DNA of 64,000 bases, from assembly GCA_016715365.1 (NCBI GenBank), contig JADKAM010000001.1:1054001-1118000 (forward strand). The letters run 5' to 3'. The translations under genes were made by a program, and so were the position numbers. Below the pieces are notes generated by a model. It did no database searches. It saw nothing but the letters and a program-made list of their open reading frames with translations, and was not told the origin of the DNA. Below are positions 16,906 through 25,811 of the stretch, one piece after another; within the stretch, counting starts at the first letter, position 1, and each line of letters opens with the position of its first letter. The DNA comes from Chitinophagaceae bacterium. GTDB taxonomy: Bacteria > Bacteroidota > Bacteroidia > Chitinophagales > Chitinophagaceae.

Positions 16906-16937
16906 TTTGGTTTATAAAATAAACTACTTTACGTTTG
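16906..16937 (+). promoter_or_regulatory. Bacteroidota-type promoter of the TonB receptor gene
   Basis: TTTG at 16906-16909 and TACGTTTG at 16930-16937 with a 20-base spacer match the TTTG-N19/20-TAnnTTTG promoter of Bacteroidota. Transcription would start near 16941, giving a leader of about 13 bases before the ATG at 16954. Confidence 0.6.
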
Positions 16938-16953
16938 TGAAAAATTAGGAACA

Positions 16954-19212
16954 ATGAAAGGGGTATTTACATTACTTATTTTATTACTTGGTTTATCTGC
17001 CATATCGCAGGTTAAGATTGAAGGTAAAATAACTGATACAAAGGGTAAACCGGTGGGTGGGGTTAGCATCACTTTAAAGGATACTTACGATGGAGCAACA
17101 ACAGATTCACTGGGTAATTATTCATTTCTAACTACTGAAAAAGGAAAAAAGATATTAGAAGCTTCAATTATAGGTTACAAGCCTTTTGAACAGGAAATTA
17201 ACCTGGAATCGGCCCCAATGACCCTCAATATTTCTATGAAAGAACTGGTCACCGAATTAAAAGCAGTTGTAATATCTGCCGGTTCGTTCGTTGCCAGTGA
17301 TAAAAACAAGGGAGCGGTGTTATCGGCACTTGATATTGTAACCACCCCCAGCGCCAATGGCGATGTAACCAGTGCATTTAAATCGCTGCCAGGCACCCAG
17401 CAGGTGGGAGAAAGCGAAGGTTTGTTTGTAAGAGGGGGCTCGGCAACAGAAAGCAAGATATATATGGATGGTAACCTGGTAAATAACTTTTTTTACAGCA
17501 GCACACCCGGTATTGCCACCCGTGGCCGCTTTAACCCTTTCTTATTTAAAGGAACCATTTTCAGTTCGGGTGGTTACTCGGCTTTGTATGGCCAGGCACT
17601 TTCTTCTGCTTTAATTTTAGAAAGCAAGGATTTACCGGAAAAAACCGAAGCTGATCTGGCATTATCTGTAATTGGTGTGGGCGGTGGTATTCAGCACCTG
17701 GCAAAAGATAAGAAATCTGCCTGGGGTATTTCTTACAACTATACAAACCTTTGGCTGGGCTTTGCCATCAACAAACAAAAACAGGATTTTTACCAGATAC
17801 CGGTTTACCACCAGGGCGATGCCAATTTCAGAATAAAAACGAAAAATGGCGGCATGATCAAATACTATGGTTATATCAGCGCCAATAAAACCGGTTTCAG
17901 AAATGCAGATATAGATTCAGCTGTTTTAAAAAATGCATTTTACCTCGAGAATTTGAATACGTATCAAAATATTAACTGGCGTGAAAATTTTGGCGTAGGC
18001 TGGAAAATAACTACCGGCATCAGCTTCAGCACCAATAAAGATGATATGAATAATGAACTGCAGGATGCCAATAACCAAAAAAAGGTGATCACCAATCCTT
18101 CGTTCTACGCCTTTAAAAATTTTAAACTGAATAACAGCGCTCAATATGCACAGGCAAGGGTTGTGCTTGATAAAAAATTGAATGGCTTAAATGTAATTCG
18201 TTTTGGTGCCGATTATTTTTACAGTAAAGAAAAATCGACTTATACTTTGTATGATGGAACAAAGTTTACAGAATCGGTAACAGATAATCTTGAATCTGTT
18301 TTTGCAGAAGCTGATTTGTTTATAACCAACGATCTGGCTGCCAAAGTAGGCGGCAGGGTTGAGCATTCTGCAATCGTTAATAAATGGAATGTGGCACCAA
18401 GGGTTTCTGTTGCGTATAAATTCCGGGATAACAGCCAGGCATCATTCGCTTACGGATTATTTTATCAGAATCCCGAAAGAAAATACCTGCCCGCTGTTGC
18501 CAGTCTTGATTTTTCGAGAGCTGCACATTATATACTGCAGTACCAGAAAATCAGCAAAGACCGCACTTTCCGTGTTGAAGCATTTTATAAAAAATATACC
18601 GATCTGTACAAAACAGCTACATCCCCTACAGGCAGGGAAGTGGCAACTAACAACAATGGTTTTGGTGATGCCAAAGGACTGGAATTTTTCTTCAGGGATA
18701 AAAAGACTTTTAAGAATGTTGATTACTGGATTTCTTATTCTTACCTGGATACAAAAAGAGATTACTTAAATTACCCCCAGGCTATAACACCTTCATTTGC
18801 CGCTAACCATACCGCCGCATTTGTAATAAAGAAGTTTGTGCTGCCCTGGAAAACAGGATTTAATGTCAGCTACAATTTTGCAACAGGCAGGCCTTATTAT
18901 CGTTTTGCCTATGATAATACACAAAGCAAATATGTTATTGCTGATGCCGGAAAGACCATCAATTACAACAGTATGAGTTTTAGTGTAAACTATTTGCCCA
19001 AGCTTGGTAAAACAAATGCAAAATCATTTATTGTATGGGTATTGGGGATTAATAATGTACTCGGACAAAACCAGGTGTTTAATTATAATTACAACAACGC
19101 AGGAACCCGTAAAGAGGCTGTAACACCGCCATCAAAACGCTTTATTTATATAGGTTGCTTTATTAGTTTTGGAATTGACAGAACACAGGATGCGATCAAC
19201 AACAATCTTTAA
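16954..19212 (+). CDS. TonB-dependent receptor with CarboxypepD_reg-like domain
   Basis: 752 residues, outer membrane. Signal peptide to about residue 19 (SAISQ). An N-terminal beta-sandwich (VKIEGKITDTKGKPVGGVSI, residues 21-105) of the carboxypeptidase-regulatory type common in Bacteroidota receptors is followed by a plug domain (LPGTQQVGESEGLFVRGGS, KIYMDGNLV) and a beta-barrel rich in aromatic strands ending in SKRFIYIGCFISFGI. No SusD partner follows, so this is not a standard polysaccharide locus; the substrate is unknown. It has its own promoter and is followed at 35 bases by a 2TM protein gene. Confidence 0.88.
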   Translation: MKGVFTLLILLLGLSAISQVKIEGKITDTKGKPVGGVSITLKDTYDGATTDSLGNYSFLTTEKGKKILEASIIGYKPFEQEINLESAPMTLNISMKELVTELKAVVISAGSFVASDKNKGAVLSALDIVTTPSANGDVTSAFKSLPGTQQVGESEGLFVRGGSATESKIYMDGNLVNNFFYSSTPGIATRGRFNPFLFKGTIFSSGGYSALYGQALSSALILESKDLPEKTEADLALSVIGVGGGIQHLAKDKKSAWGISYNYTNLWLGFAINKQKQDFYQIPVYHQGDANFRIKTKNGGMIKYYGYISANKTGFRNADIDSAVLKNAFYLENLNTYQNINWRENFGVGWKITTGISFSTNKDDMNNELQDANNQKKVITNPSFYAFKNFKLNNSAQYAQARVVLDKKLNGLNVIRFGADYFYSKEKSTYTLYDGTKFTESVTDNLESVFAEADLFITNDLAAKVGGRVEHSAIVNKWNVAPRVSVAYKFRDNSQASFAYGLFYQNPERKYLPAVASLDFSRAAHYILQYQKISKDRTFRVEAFYKKYTDLYKTATSPTGREVATNNNGFGDAKGLEFFFRDKKTFKNVDYWISYSYLDTKRDYLNYPQAITPSFAANHTAAFVIKKFVLPWKTGFNVSYNFATGRPYYRFAYDNTQSKYVIADAGKTINYNSMSFSVNYLPKLGKTNAKSFIVWVLGINNVLGQNQVFNYNYNNAGTRKEAVTPPSKRFIYIGCFISFGIDRTQDAINNNL

Positions 19213-19247
19213 CCAACAATAATTTTAACCAATAAATTTTTACAACT

Positions 19248-19565
19248 ATGTCAGATTATAAACCAGCTCCCGAAGGAAAAGATCCCGAACTATGGGAGAT
19301 TGCACAAAAAAGGGCAAGCTTTAAAACACATGCAGTTACTTATGTTATCATGAATTCATTTTTCTGGGCTGTGTGGTTTTTTTCATCACGTCAATACGAT
19401 AAAGATTTTGATTTCTTTACCCTGAACCATTTTCCATGGCCAATATGGCCAATGATCGGCTGGGGTATAGGCCTGGCATTTCATTTTGCAGGAGCTTATG
19501 TTTTTCCTAAAGCAAATTCTGTTGAAAGAGAATATGAAAAATTAAAAAATCAAAAAAATAAATAA
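19248..19565 (+). CDS. 2TM-domain protein
   Basis: 105 residues with two membrane helices (about 27-44 and 65-86) separated by the aromatic loop SSRQYDKDFDFFTLNHFPWPIWPMIGWGIGLAFH. The motif WPMIGWGIGLAFH and the conserved Ala-rich start of helix one match the 2TM family, also found fused to LytTR/histidine kinases in Bacteroidota. No catalytic residue is visible. It sits between a TonB receptor and a secreted protein, with gaps of 35 and 19 bases. Confidence 0.75.
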   Translation: MSDYKPAPEGKDPELWEIAQKRASFKTHAVTYVIMNSFFWAVWFFSSRQYDKDFDFFTLNHFPWPIWPMIGWGIGLAFHFAGAYVFPKANSVEREYEKLKNQKNK

Positions 19566-19584
19566 ACCTTCTAAAATAAAAACA

Positions 19585-20226
19585 ATGAAAAAATTATTTC
19601 TTATCGCTACAGTAACTTTTTTAACAGCTGCTACATTTGCACAAAGTGACAAATACGTGGCCAGTATGAAAGCGAATATAGCTGCCATTGATTCCAGCTT
19701 TAAAAACCCGGCAAATCTTTTAGACCTGGCAAATAAATTTGAACGTATTGCCACAGCCGAAAAAACCCAGTGGCTGGCTTATTATTATGCAGCATTGTGC
19801 CAGGTAAATTATACTTACATGGAACAGGATAAATCTAAAATTGATGCCATTGCCGATAAAGCAACTGAACTGATTGATAAGGCAGATGCATTACAGCCCA
19901 ACAACTCAGAGATAAGCTGTTTAAAAAGTATGATAGCAAGTGCTCACATGATGGTAAACCCCATGCAAAGATTCCAGGAGTATGGGCCGGAAGCTGCTTC
20001 TTATATCGAAGCTGCCATGAAGCAGGATCCTGCAAACCCAAGACCTGAATTTTTGCAAGGACAGGGATTAAAATTTACCCCTGAGCAATTTGGTGGTGGA
20101 TGTGTCACTGCAAAACCTGTTTTGCAATCATCATTAGCTAAGTACAATACATTTAAACCTGCCAGCGAAATTCATCCTAACTGGGGAAAGCAAAGAGTGG
20201 AAATGTATATTGGCGAATGTAAATAA
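19585..20226 (+). CDS. Secreted helical protein, unknown function
   Basis: 213 residues. Signal peptide MKKLFLIATVTFLTAATFAQ (1-20). The mature protein is alpha-helical with TPR-like steps (ATELIDKADALQPNNSEISCLKSMIASAHM, SYIEAAMKQDPANPRPEFLQGQGL), then a Gly/Cys stretch (FGGGCVTAKPVLQSSLAKY). A short C-terminal GECK ends the protein. I know similar proteins as uncharacterised Bacteroidota secreted TPR-like proteins. It is in line with the 2TM gene and followed by a perfect palindrome. Confidence 0.65.
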   Translation: MKKLFLIATVTFLTAATFAQSDKYVASMKANIAAIDSSFKNPANLLDLANKFERIATAEKTQWLAYYYAALCQVNYTYMEQDKSKIDAIADKATELIDKADALQPNNSEISCLKSMIASAHMMVNPMQRFQEYGPEAASYIEAAMKQDPANPRPEFLQGQGLKFTPEQFGGGCVTAKPVLQSSLAKYNTFKPASEIHPNWGKQRVEMYIGECK

Positions 20227-20231
20227 CATGT

Positions 20232-20273
20232 TTTTTGTTTTGGTCCTGATAGCTATCAGGACCAAAACAAAAA
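20232..20273. repeat. Perfect 42-nt palindrome
   Basis: Two 21-base arms meeting at AGCT with no loop: core GGTCCTGATAGCTATCAGGACC, A/T flanks on both sides. It fills the gap between two genes on the same strand. The A-run, not a T-run, follows it on each strand, so it does not look like a standard terminator. It could be a protein-binding dyad or an mRNA-processing hairpin. Confidence 0.7.
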
Positions 20274-20289
20274 CTCAAAACCATTTGGT

Positions 20290-20874
20290 ATGCAACCAGA
20301 AAACTTTTCTCCAAAAGACAGCCTGCTGTTAATTGACAGCATGATCAACCAGGCAAAAAACCGGTTTACTGATAACGGATTTTTGTATTTATTGTGGGGC
20401 TGGGTAATTTTTGCCTGTGCAATTTTTCATTTTGTGGCAATTAAGTTTAACCTGTTTAAACATCCGGAATTTGTTTGGATGGTTACCTGGGCAGTGGTAA
20501 TTGTTCAGGTTATTTACCTGGTTAAAGCAAAGAAAAAAGAAAAAGTAAAAACCTATAGCGATGGCATTATTGATGCCATCTGGATTTGTTTTGGGATATG
20601 CATGCTGGTACTTACCATTGTTATGGGGCGGTTTAATTTGTGGGTATACATAAACTCGCTGGTATTGCTGTTTTATGGCATACCAACATTTTTATCAGGC
20701 TTTGTGATGCGGTTTACACCATTAAAATTAGGAGGTATAGCCTGTTGGCTGCTGGCTATAGGATCTACATTTGTTGCACCGATTTATTATTTAATTCTTT
20801 TAGCAGTGGCAGTACTTATTGCCTGGATAATTCCGGGATACCTGCTTAGAAAAAAATTCAAAAATCAAAACTGA
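20290..20874 (+). CDS. Multi-pass membrane protein, first of a tandem pair
   Basis: 194 residues. A short polar head (NFSPKDSLLLIDSMINQAKNRF) followed by five hydrophobic helices with the pattern helix-helix-KAKKKEKVKTYSDG-helix-helix-helix. It is paralogous to the next gene: both start with a motif of the type SLLLIDSMINQAKNRFTDNG / SLQIIQQMISQAKSNITDNG, and both have a Lys-rich segment ending in TY-D before helix three. The function is unknown. The next gene starts one base after the stop, so they form an operon with the regulator and probably the ABC exporter downstream. Confidence 0.6.
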   Translation: MQPENFSPKDSLLLIDSMINQAKNRFTDNGFLYLLWGWVIFACAIFHFVAIKFNLFKHPEFVWMVTWAVVIVQVIYLVKAKKKEKVKTYSDGIIDAIWICFGICMLVLTIVMGRFNLWVYINSLVLLFYGIPTFLSGFVMRFTPLKLGGIACWLLAIGSTFVAPIYYLILLAVAVLIAWIIPGYLLRKKFKNQN

Positions 20875-20875
20875 T

Positions 20876-21478
20876 ATGGAAAACGAGCAACCGCTTTCAA
20901 ACGAAAAAAGCCTGCAGATCATCCAGCAGATGATAAGCCAGGCAAAAAGTAATATTACCGATAATGGACTGGGCTGGCTGCTTTGGGGTACCATGATCAT
21001 TCTGGCATCGCTTTCCACCTGGTTTTTTATTTATACCGGTTCGGGTAATATTTTTTTAGGCTGGAATGTTTTTGGAATTTTTACCATTGTGATGTTAACC
21101 TACGATATATTTAAACCCAAACAAAAAAAAGTAAGAACATACGTGGATGATCTGCTGCGCCTGGTTGATATAGGATTTACTATCTGTCTTTTTACGGTTA
21201 TTTTTTCTATCAATGTTGCAGTAAGTGCCAATGCCGGCTTTGGTTTTTTTCTGATGATTTTTGCATTTTTAATGCTGATTAAAGGCGGGGCAATCAAATC
21301 GCGGTCGTTAATGACCGGCGCTGCTGTAAACTGGATTGGCGCCATTGCCATGTTTATTAATAAAGATTTTAAGTATGATATGCTCATCATGGCAGGAGCC
21401 GTATTAATTGGCTATATTATTCCGGGATTAATATTATGGATGCAATACAGAAAATTAAATAATGGCCTTAAAAATTAA
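20876..21478 (+). CDS. Multi-pass membrane protein, second of a tandem pair
   Basis: 200 residues and a paralogue of the gene at 20290-20874. Polar head, then five membrane helices and a Lys-rich loop (KPKQKKVRTYVDD) before helix three. The C-terminal helices end in a short basic tail (QYRKLNNGLKN). No known catalytic motif. Duplicated small membrane proteins followed by a winged-helix regulator are typical of Bacteroidota stress or antibiotic-response clusters, but the ligand cannot be inferred. Confidence 0.6.
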   Translation: MENEQPLSNEKSLQIIQQMISQAKSNITDNGLGWLLWGTMIILASLSTWFFIYTGSGNIFLGWNVFGIFTIVMLTYDIFKPKQKKVRTYVDDLLRLVDIGFTICLFTVIFSINVAVSANAGFGFFLMIFAFLMLIKGGAIKSRSLMTGAAVNWIGAIAMFINKDFKYDMLIMAGAVLIGYIIPGLILWMQYRKLNNGLKN

Positions 21479-21492
21479 TACCGGTATTTACA

Positions 21493-21789
21493 ATGGAATT
21501 TAAAGAACTCGATCCCATATTACACTCTCAACTCAGGCTTGCCGTGGTAAGCCTGCTCATTAGTGTACGTGAGGCTGAGTTTACTTTTTTAAAAGAAAAA
21601 ACAAATTCAACAGCCGGTAACCTCAGTGTACAGATCAATAAGCTAAAAGATGCCGGTTATATAGAAGTTACCAAACAGTTCAGTAATAACTATCCCCAAA
21701 CCATCTGTAAGGTCACCAAAAAAGGTATTGAATCTTTTGAAGCCTATGTAAACGCCCTGCAGTCTTACATGAATCCCGGTAAAGAATGA
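21493..21789 (+). CDS. Winged-helix transcriptional regulator
   Basis: 98 residues matching the MarR-like winged-helix family (PF13601-type): recognition segment STAGNLSVQINKLKDAGYIEV, wing TKQFSNNYPQTICKVTKKGIESF. It begins 14 bases after the second membrane protein and is followed, after a repeat element, by an ABC exporter. It probably controls the membrane-protein pair, the exporter or both; no operator could be pinned down. A perfect dyad at 20232-20273 is one candidate. Confidence 0.82.
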   Translation: MEFKELDPILHSQLRLAVVSLLISVREAEFTFLKEKTNSTAGNLSVQINKLKDAGYIEVTKQFSNNYPQTICKVTKKGIESFEAYVNALQSYMNPGKE

Positions 21790-21902
21790 TGCCAAACTGA
21801 ATTTTATTTTATGGCAATGTGCGTGGGCTGAAATTCAACAAAGCTTTGTGTGCAGGCCTCTGGCACCTGCGGATGAATTGCCGGCAAAAATTCAATCGGC
21901 AT
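21789..21902. repeat. Dispersed TIR element, copy A
   Basis: A 114-base element with near-complementary ends: ATGCCAAACTGAATTTT at the left and AAAAATTCAATCGGCAT at the right. Copy B at 52171-52286 shares the same order of blocks: CCAAACTGAATTT, CAATGTGC, GGCTGAAATTCAA, AAAGCTTT, then CAATCGGCAT. Both copies abut the stop codon of a plus-strand gene. It has no reading frame. It fits a small non-autonomous (MITE- or REP-like) repeat. Confidence 0.7.
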
Positions 21903-21951
21903 AATATTGTCCTAAATTATTTTTTTAAACTTTTTACATGCTTATCCGTTT

Positions 21952-21959
21952 TACCTTTG
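21952..21959 (+). promoter_or_regulatory. Possible -7 element upstream of the ABC exporter
   Basis: TACCTTTG fits TAnnTTTG and ends 15 bases before the ATG at 21975. The -33 position lacks a clear TTTG, so the call is weak. Confidence 0.35.
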
Positions 21960-21974
21960 GTAATATAAATTTTC

Positions 21975-22907
21975 ATGCCGGCCATTATAAAAGTTAATAA
22001 TCTTTCCAAGCAATTTAAAGAGATCAATGCAGTTGATGATCTTTCATTTACTGTTGAACAAGGTGATGTCTACGGTTTCCTGGGACAAAATGGTGCCGGT
22101 AAATCTACCACCATACGTATGTTGCTTACGCTGATAAAACCTTCTGGCGGAGAGATCAGCATTTTTGATAAAAACCTCTCTACACATCGTTCCGATATTT
22201 TAAAGCAGGTTGGCGCTGTAATAGAAAAGCCCGATCTGTACAAATACTTATCGGCTTATGATAACCTGGCCATCTTTGCAAAAATGAGTGGCATTAAGGC
22301 CGACAAAAAATTGCTGATGGAGCAATTGAAAATGGTTGGCCTTGATGAAAGAGCCGGCAGCAAAGTAAAAACCTTTAGCCAGGGAATGAAACAAAGGCTG
22401 GGTATTGCCGTGGCCCTGGTACACAACCCTCAACTGATCATTCTAGATGAACCCACCAACGGACTTGATCCGCAGGGTATTGCAGATATGCGGAACCTTA
22501 TTTTGCATTTAAGCCGGGAGTTGGGAAAGACAATTGTCGTATCCTCGCACTTATTAAGCGAAATTGAATTGGTTGCAAACCGGATGATCATCATCCACAA
22601 AGGAAAAAAGATTGTAGAAGGTAAGGTTGCAGAATTGCTTGACCCATCAAAATCGCTGGTGCAGCTTGAAACGGTAGATAATGTTGCGGCAAGAGAAAAA
22701 TTGCTGCAAACAAACTGGGCAGCTTCTTTACAAAATAACACCGTAAAGCTGCAACTTAAAATGAATAAGGAAGACGTGCCTGCGTTAATTGCCACACTGG
22801 TAACTATGCAGGTACAGGTACTTTCGGTAGATCCAATGCATTCATTGGAAGATTATTTTCTTTCACTTACAACCCAGCCCGGACATGTGGAATCTTTTGC
22901 AAATTGA
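21975..22907 (+). CDS. ABC-2 transporter ATP-binding protein
   Basis: 310 residues. Walker A GQNGAGKST (37-45), signature SQGMKQRLG, Walker B LIILDEP and the SSHLLSE switch region are intact, followed by a C-terminal domain of about 90 residues typical of ABC-2 drug or antibiotic exporters (BcrA/NatA style). It probably energises the permease encoded by the overlapping next gene. The substrate is unknown. The start follows a repeat element and a weak promoter. Confidence 0.9.
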   Translation: MPAIIKVNNLSKQFKEINAVDDLSFTVEQGDVYGFLGQNGAGKSTTIRMLLTLIKPSGGEISIFDKNLSTHRSDILKQVGAVIEKPDLYKYLSAYDNLAIFAKMSGIKADKKLLMEQLKMVGLDERAGSKVKTFSQGMKQRLGIAVALVHNPQLIILDEPTNGLDPQGIADMRNLILHLSRELGKTIVVSSHLLSEIELVANRMIIIHKGKKIVEGKVAELLDPSKSLVQLETVDNVAAREKLLQTNWAASLQNNTVKLQLKMNKEDVPALIATLVTMQVQVLSVDPMHSLEDYFLSLTTQPGHVESFAN

Positions 22908-23766
22908 ACTGTTTAAAATATTTAAGAAACCAAGAACTTACCTGGCATTTGCCATTATAGCTGCATTTATTTTTTTAATTCAGCTTGGGTTACTGGTAAA
23001 TGGTAAAGACTGGATGAAATTTATGCTGGGCTCTTTGGATGAGACCATGAATATTGATTACAGCAAACTGGTTAACGGGTATGCAGTTTGTTTTTTTGTT
23101 TTGAATTTATTGCTGGTGCATGTGCCAATATTGGTTGCTCTGGTTGCCGGAGATGTGGTTTCGGGTGAAGCAAGCATGGGTACATTAAGGCTGTTGGCTG
23201 CAAAGCCCGTGAGCCGTACACAAATAATACTGGCTAAATATCTGGCCACTGCCGTATATGTTTTTGCCTTGCTTTTGTGGATAGCAGTCATCTCTTTGGT
23301 AATAAGTATTGCTGTGTTTGGAGAGAACGACCTGGTAGTGGCAAAAACAAATGGTCTGCAATTGATAGAAGCCAATGATGTGCTGTGGCGGTATTTTTTT
23401 GCATTTGGTTTTGCCTTTATTGCCATGATGGTGGTGGCGGCTATTTCATTGTTACTATCTGTGATGTCAGAAAATTCAATAGGCCCGATAGTGGCTACAG
23501 TAGGCATTATCATTGTGTGTACTTTAATAAGTGAAATGGAAATACCCATTTACCAAAAGTATATAAAGCCTTACTTGTTCACTACTTATATGTTGGGTTG
23601 GAAAGGATTTTTTTACATTGGCTCAACAGAAGATGGCGAAACCATAAAAGGATCGATACAGTACCTGCCGGGGATTATAAAGAGCATGGCTGCTTTGATG
23701 GTTTATATAGTGGCATTGGTTTCTGCAGCTGTTTTTATTTTTCGAAAAAAAGATATCTTATCATAA
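22885..23766 (+). CDS. ABC-2 transporter permease
   Basis: 293 residues with six hydrophobic segments. The ABC-2 membrane domain starts with LLQIELFKIFKKPRTYLAFAII and contains GDVVSGEASMGTLRLLAAKPVSRTQIILAKY, the short loop typical of ABC-2 permeases that contacts the ATPase. The start codon lies 23 bases inside the ATPase gene, so the pair is translationally coupled. It is followed at nine bases by a LolA-like gene. Confidence 0.9.
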   Translation: MWNLLQIELFKIFKKPRTYLAFAIIAAFIFLIQLGLLVNGKDWMKFMLGSLDETMNIDYSKLVNGYAVCFFVLNLLLVHVPILVALVAGDVVSGEASMGTLRLLAAKPVSRTQIILAKYLATAVYVFALLLWIAVISLVISIAVFGENDLVVAKTNGLQLIEANDVLWRYFFAFGFAFIAMMVVAAISLLLSVMSENSIGPIVATVGIIIVCTLISEMEIPIYQKYIKPYLFTTYMLGWKGFFYIGSTEDGETIKGSIQYLPGIIKSMAALMVYIVALVSAAVFIFRKKDILS

Positions 23767-23775
23767 AACCGTACT

Positions 23776-24474
23776 ATGCAACGCATCATTCTTCTTCTAC
23801 TTCTTTTTCAATTTTCTCTTTTTGCGCAGGCGCAGGATATAAACGTGCTGGTACAAAAAGTAAAGGATAAAATAAACCTGGTAAATGATTATGAAGCAAA
23901 TGGCAGAATGAAAACCAATGTGGTTTTTTTAAAAGTGCCGGTGGCCACTGTAAAACTTTTTTTTAAAAAACCCAACCGGCTGCGGATTAAAAATGAAAAG
24001 GGAATTTCCTTTGTACCCAAAGGCGCTGTTAATATCAATATGAGCAATGTGCTTAGCAGCGGTAAATACAGTGTACTGGATGCAGGGAATGATAAAGTTG
24101 GCAGCAGGGCTGTGAAAGTGGTAAAGTTATTGCCTGAAGATGATAATGCAGATGTAGTGCTCTCAACATTATACATTGACCCGGTAAACCAGGTTATTCT
24201 TAAAACCAAAACTACCACCCGTGACAATGGAACTTATGAACTGGAAATGAGCTACGGAAAATACATAGCCTATGGCCTGCCCGATAAAATAACCTTCTCA
24301 TTCAATACCAAAGATTATAAAATGCCCAAGGGCGTAACTTTTGATTTTGAAGATGGCAGCCAAAAGAAAACCGCTGCTGAAAAAGAAAAATTAAAAAATC
24401 AAAAAGGAAAAATGGAAATTTTTATTAATGGTTATATCATTAATAAAGGAATTGCTGACGGTGTTTTTAATTAA
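23776..24474 (+). CDS. LolA-like outer-membrane lipoprotein-sorting protein
   Basis: 232 residues. Signal peptide to about AQAQ (residue 20). The mature part fits a LolA/LolB half-barrel: DINVLVQKVKDKINLVNDYEANGRMKTN, KLFFKKPNRLRIKNEKGI, and later DPVNQVILKTKTTTRDNGTYELEMSYGKY. LolA carries lipoproteins across the periplasm; this group in Bacteroidota is also found with ABC exporters, as here, and may serve a lipid or lipoprotein substrate. It is the last gene of the plus-strand run, ending 66 bases from the convergent pdxA stop. Confidence 0.7.
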   Translation: MQRIILLLLLFQFSLFAQAQDINVLVQKVKDKINLVNDYEANGRMKTNVVFLKVPVATVKLFFKKPNRLRIKNEKGISFVPKGAVNINMSNVLSSGKYSVLDAGNDKVGSRAVKVVKLLPEDDNADVVLSTLYIDPVNQVILKTKTTTRDNGTYELEMSYGKYIAYGLPDKITFSFNTKDYKMPKGVTFDFEDGSQKKTAAEKEKLKNQKGKMEIFINGYIINKGIADGVFN

Positions 24475-24539
24475 GGTATTGCAAGCAATCACTTTGCAAA
24501 TGATGAAGGAGTAATATTAAATAAAGCTGACAGTATAAG

Positions 24540-25649
24540 TTATTCCGGTATATCTGTAATCTTCTGATCAACCGCATTCGCTATCATCCTGGAGCTTATT
24601 TTTTTCAATGGATTACTGTATTGCCCGTCGTATTCTCTCCGGCCATTAATAATATCAATACATTTAAAAATGGCTTCTCTAAAAGATGACTCATCTGCTT
24701 TTCCCTGCCCGGCAATATCAAATGCCACACCATGATCGGGTGATGTGCGTACACCGGGCAATCCGGCGGTATAGTTCACCCCTTCGCCAATGGCTAAAGA
24801 TTTAAATGGAATTAATCCCTGATCGTGATACATGGCCAGTACCGCATCAAATTTTTGGTAATGCCCACGTGCAAAAAACGCATCGGCAGGGTAGGGACCA
24901 AAGCAAAATATATCCCGTTGCTTTGCTTCTTTAATGGCGGGCTTAATAATTTCTTCTTCTTCTTTACCAATCAAACCTTCATCGCCGGCATGTGGGTTTA
25001 GGCCCAATACTGCAATGCGTGGTTTGGTAATATTAAAATCTCTTTTTAAAGAATTGTTGATGATCTGTAGTTTGCTGATGATGCCTTCCCTGGTAATGTG
25101 TTTGGCAACATCCTGCACCGGCACATGTTCTGTTACCAATCCAATACGCATATTGTCTGCAATCATAAACATCACCACATCTGCAGCGCCATATAAATTT
25201 TTTAGGTATGGGGTATGGCCGGTAAAATTAAACTCGTTGCTTTGGGTGTTGTTTTTGTGAATGGGTGCGGTAACCAGTCCATCAATCAAATTATCTTTTA
25301 AAGCCTTGCCTGCCATGGTAAGGCTTTTGACAGCATATTTGCCTCCAATATCATTTAGTATACCGGGGTTGATATTTATTTCTTCTTCCCAGCAGCTAAA
25401 AAGGTTTACCTGCTTTGGGTTTAACCTGTTAAGCTCTTTGGTGGCAGCGTAGGTAATATTTATATCGGGTACACTTTTTCTGTAAAAGTTAATTGCTTTA
25501 TTGCTGGCAAAAAATACCGGTGCACATAAATCCAGTATCCTGTTATCGCCCAGGGTTTTTATCAGCAGTTCAATTCCTATTCCATTTACATCGCCGCAGG
25601 TAAAGCCAATTACAGGTTTATTATCTAAGCTTGAATTCATATTTATCAT
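24540..25649 (-). CDS. pdxA: 4-hydroxythreonine-4-phosphate dehydrogenase
   Basis: 369 residues. PdxA oxidises 4-phosphohydroxy-L-threonine in pyridoxal phosphate synthesis. Seen: IGFTCGDVNGIGIEL at the start, substrate residues in TAPIHKNN and FTGHTPYLKNLYG, and metal-binding His in LNPHAGDEG and MYHDQGLIPFK, plus GLPGVRTSPDHGVAFDIAG near the C-terminus. A second in-frame ATG lies three codons inside, so the true start is either 25649 or 25640. The gene stands alone; its start faces the big adhesin gene with a terminator between. Confidence 0.95.
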   Translation of the reverse strand: MINMNSSLDNKPVIGFTCGDVNGIGIELLIKTLGDNRILDLCAPVFFASNKAINFYRKSVPDINITYAATKELNRLNPKQVNLFSCWEEEININPGILNDIGGKYAVKSLTMAGKALKDNLIDGLVTAPIHKNNTQSNEFNFTGHTPYLKNLYGAADVVMFMIADNMRIGLVTEHVPVQDVAKHITREGIISKLQIINNSLKRDFNITKPRIAVLGLNPHAGDEGLIGKEEEEIIKPAIKEAKQRDIFCFGPYPADAFFARGHYQKFDAVLAMYHDQGLIPFKSLAIGEGVNYTAGLPGVRTSPDHGVAFDIAGQGKADESSFREAIFKCIDIINGRREYDGQYSNPLKKISSRMIANAVDQKITDIPE

Positions 25650-25759
25650 GTTAGGCTGTAAAAATACAAAATACTGATGGTAAGTATTTATTTAAGCTGC
25701 TTTTAAAATCATTGCCAATATCAATCCGGTTCCAATGCAGTATAATAAACCGGGTATAT

Positions 25760-25798
25760 AAAAAAAGCTGCCTTGTTAAGAACAAAGCAGCTTTTTTT
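25760..25798 (-). terminator. Terminator of the adhesin gene
   Basis: Two 18-base arms (AAAAAAAGCTGCCTTGTT and AACAAAGCAGCTTTTTTT, one mismatch) around a 3-base loop. On the minus strand it ends in a T7 run and lies 14 bases past the stop of the big minus-strand gene; it also has T7 on the plus strand. Confidence 0.85.
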
Positions 25799-25811
25799 GA
25801 TCATCAACTTA

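Noticed and set aside
16954..20226. Polysaccharide utilisation locus
   Set aside because: A TonB receptor is present, but no SusD, glycoside hydrolase or lyase gene is nearby.
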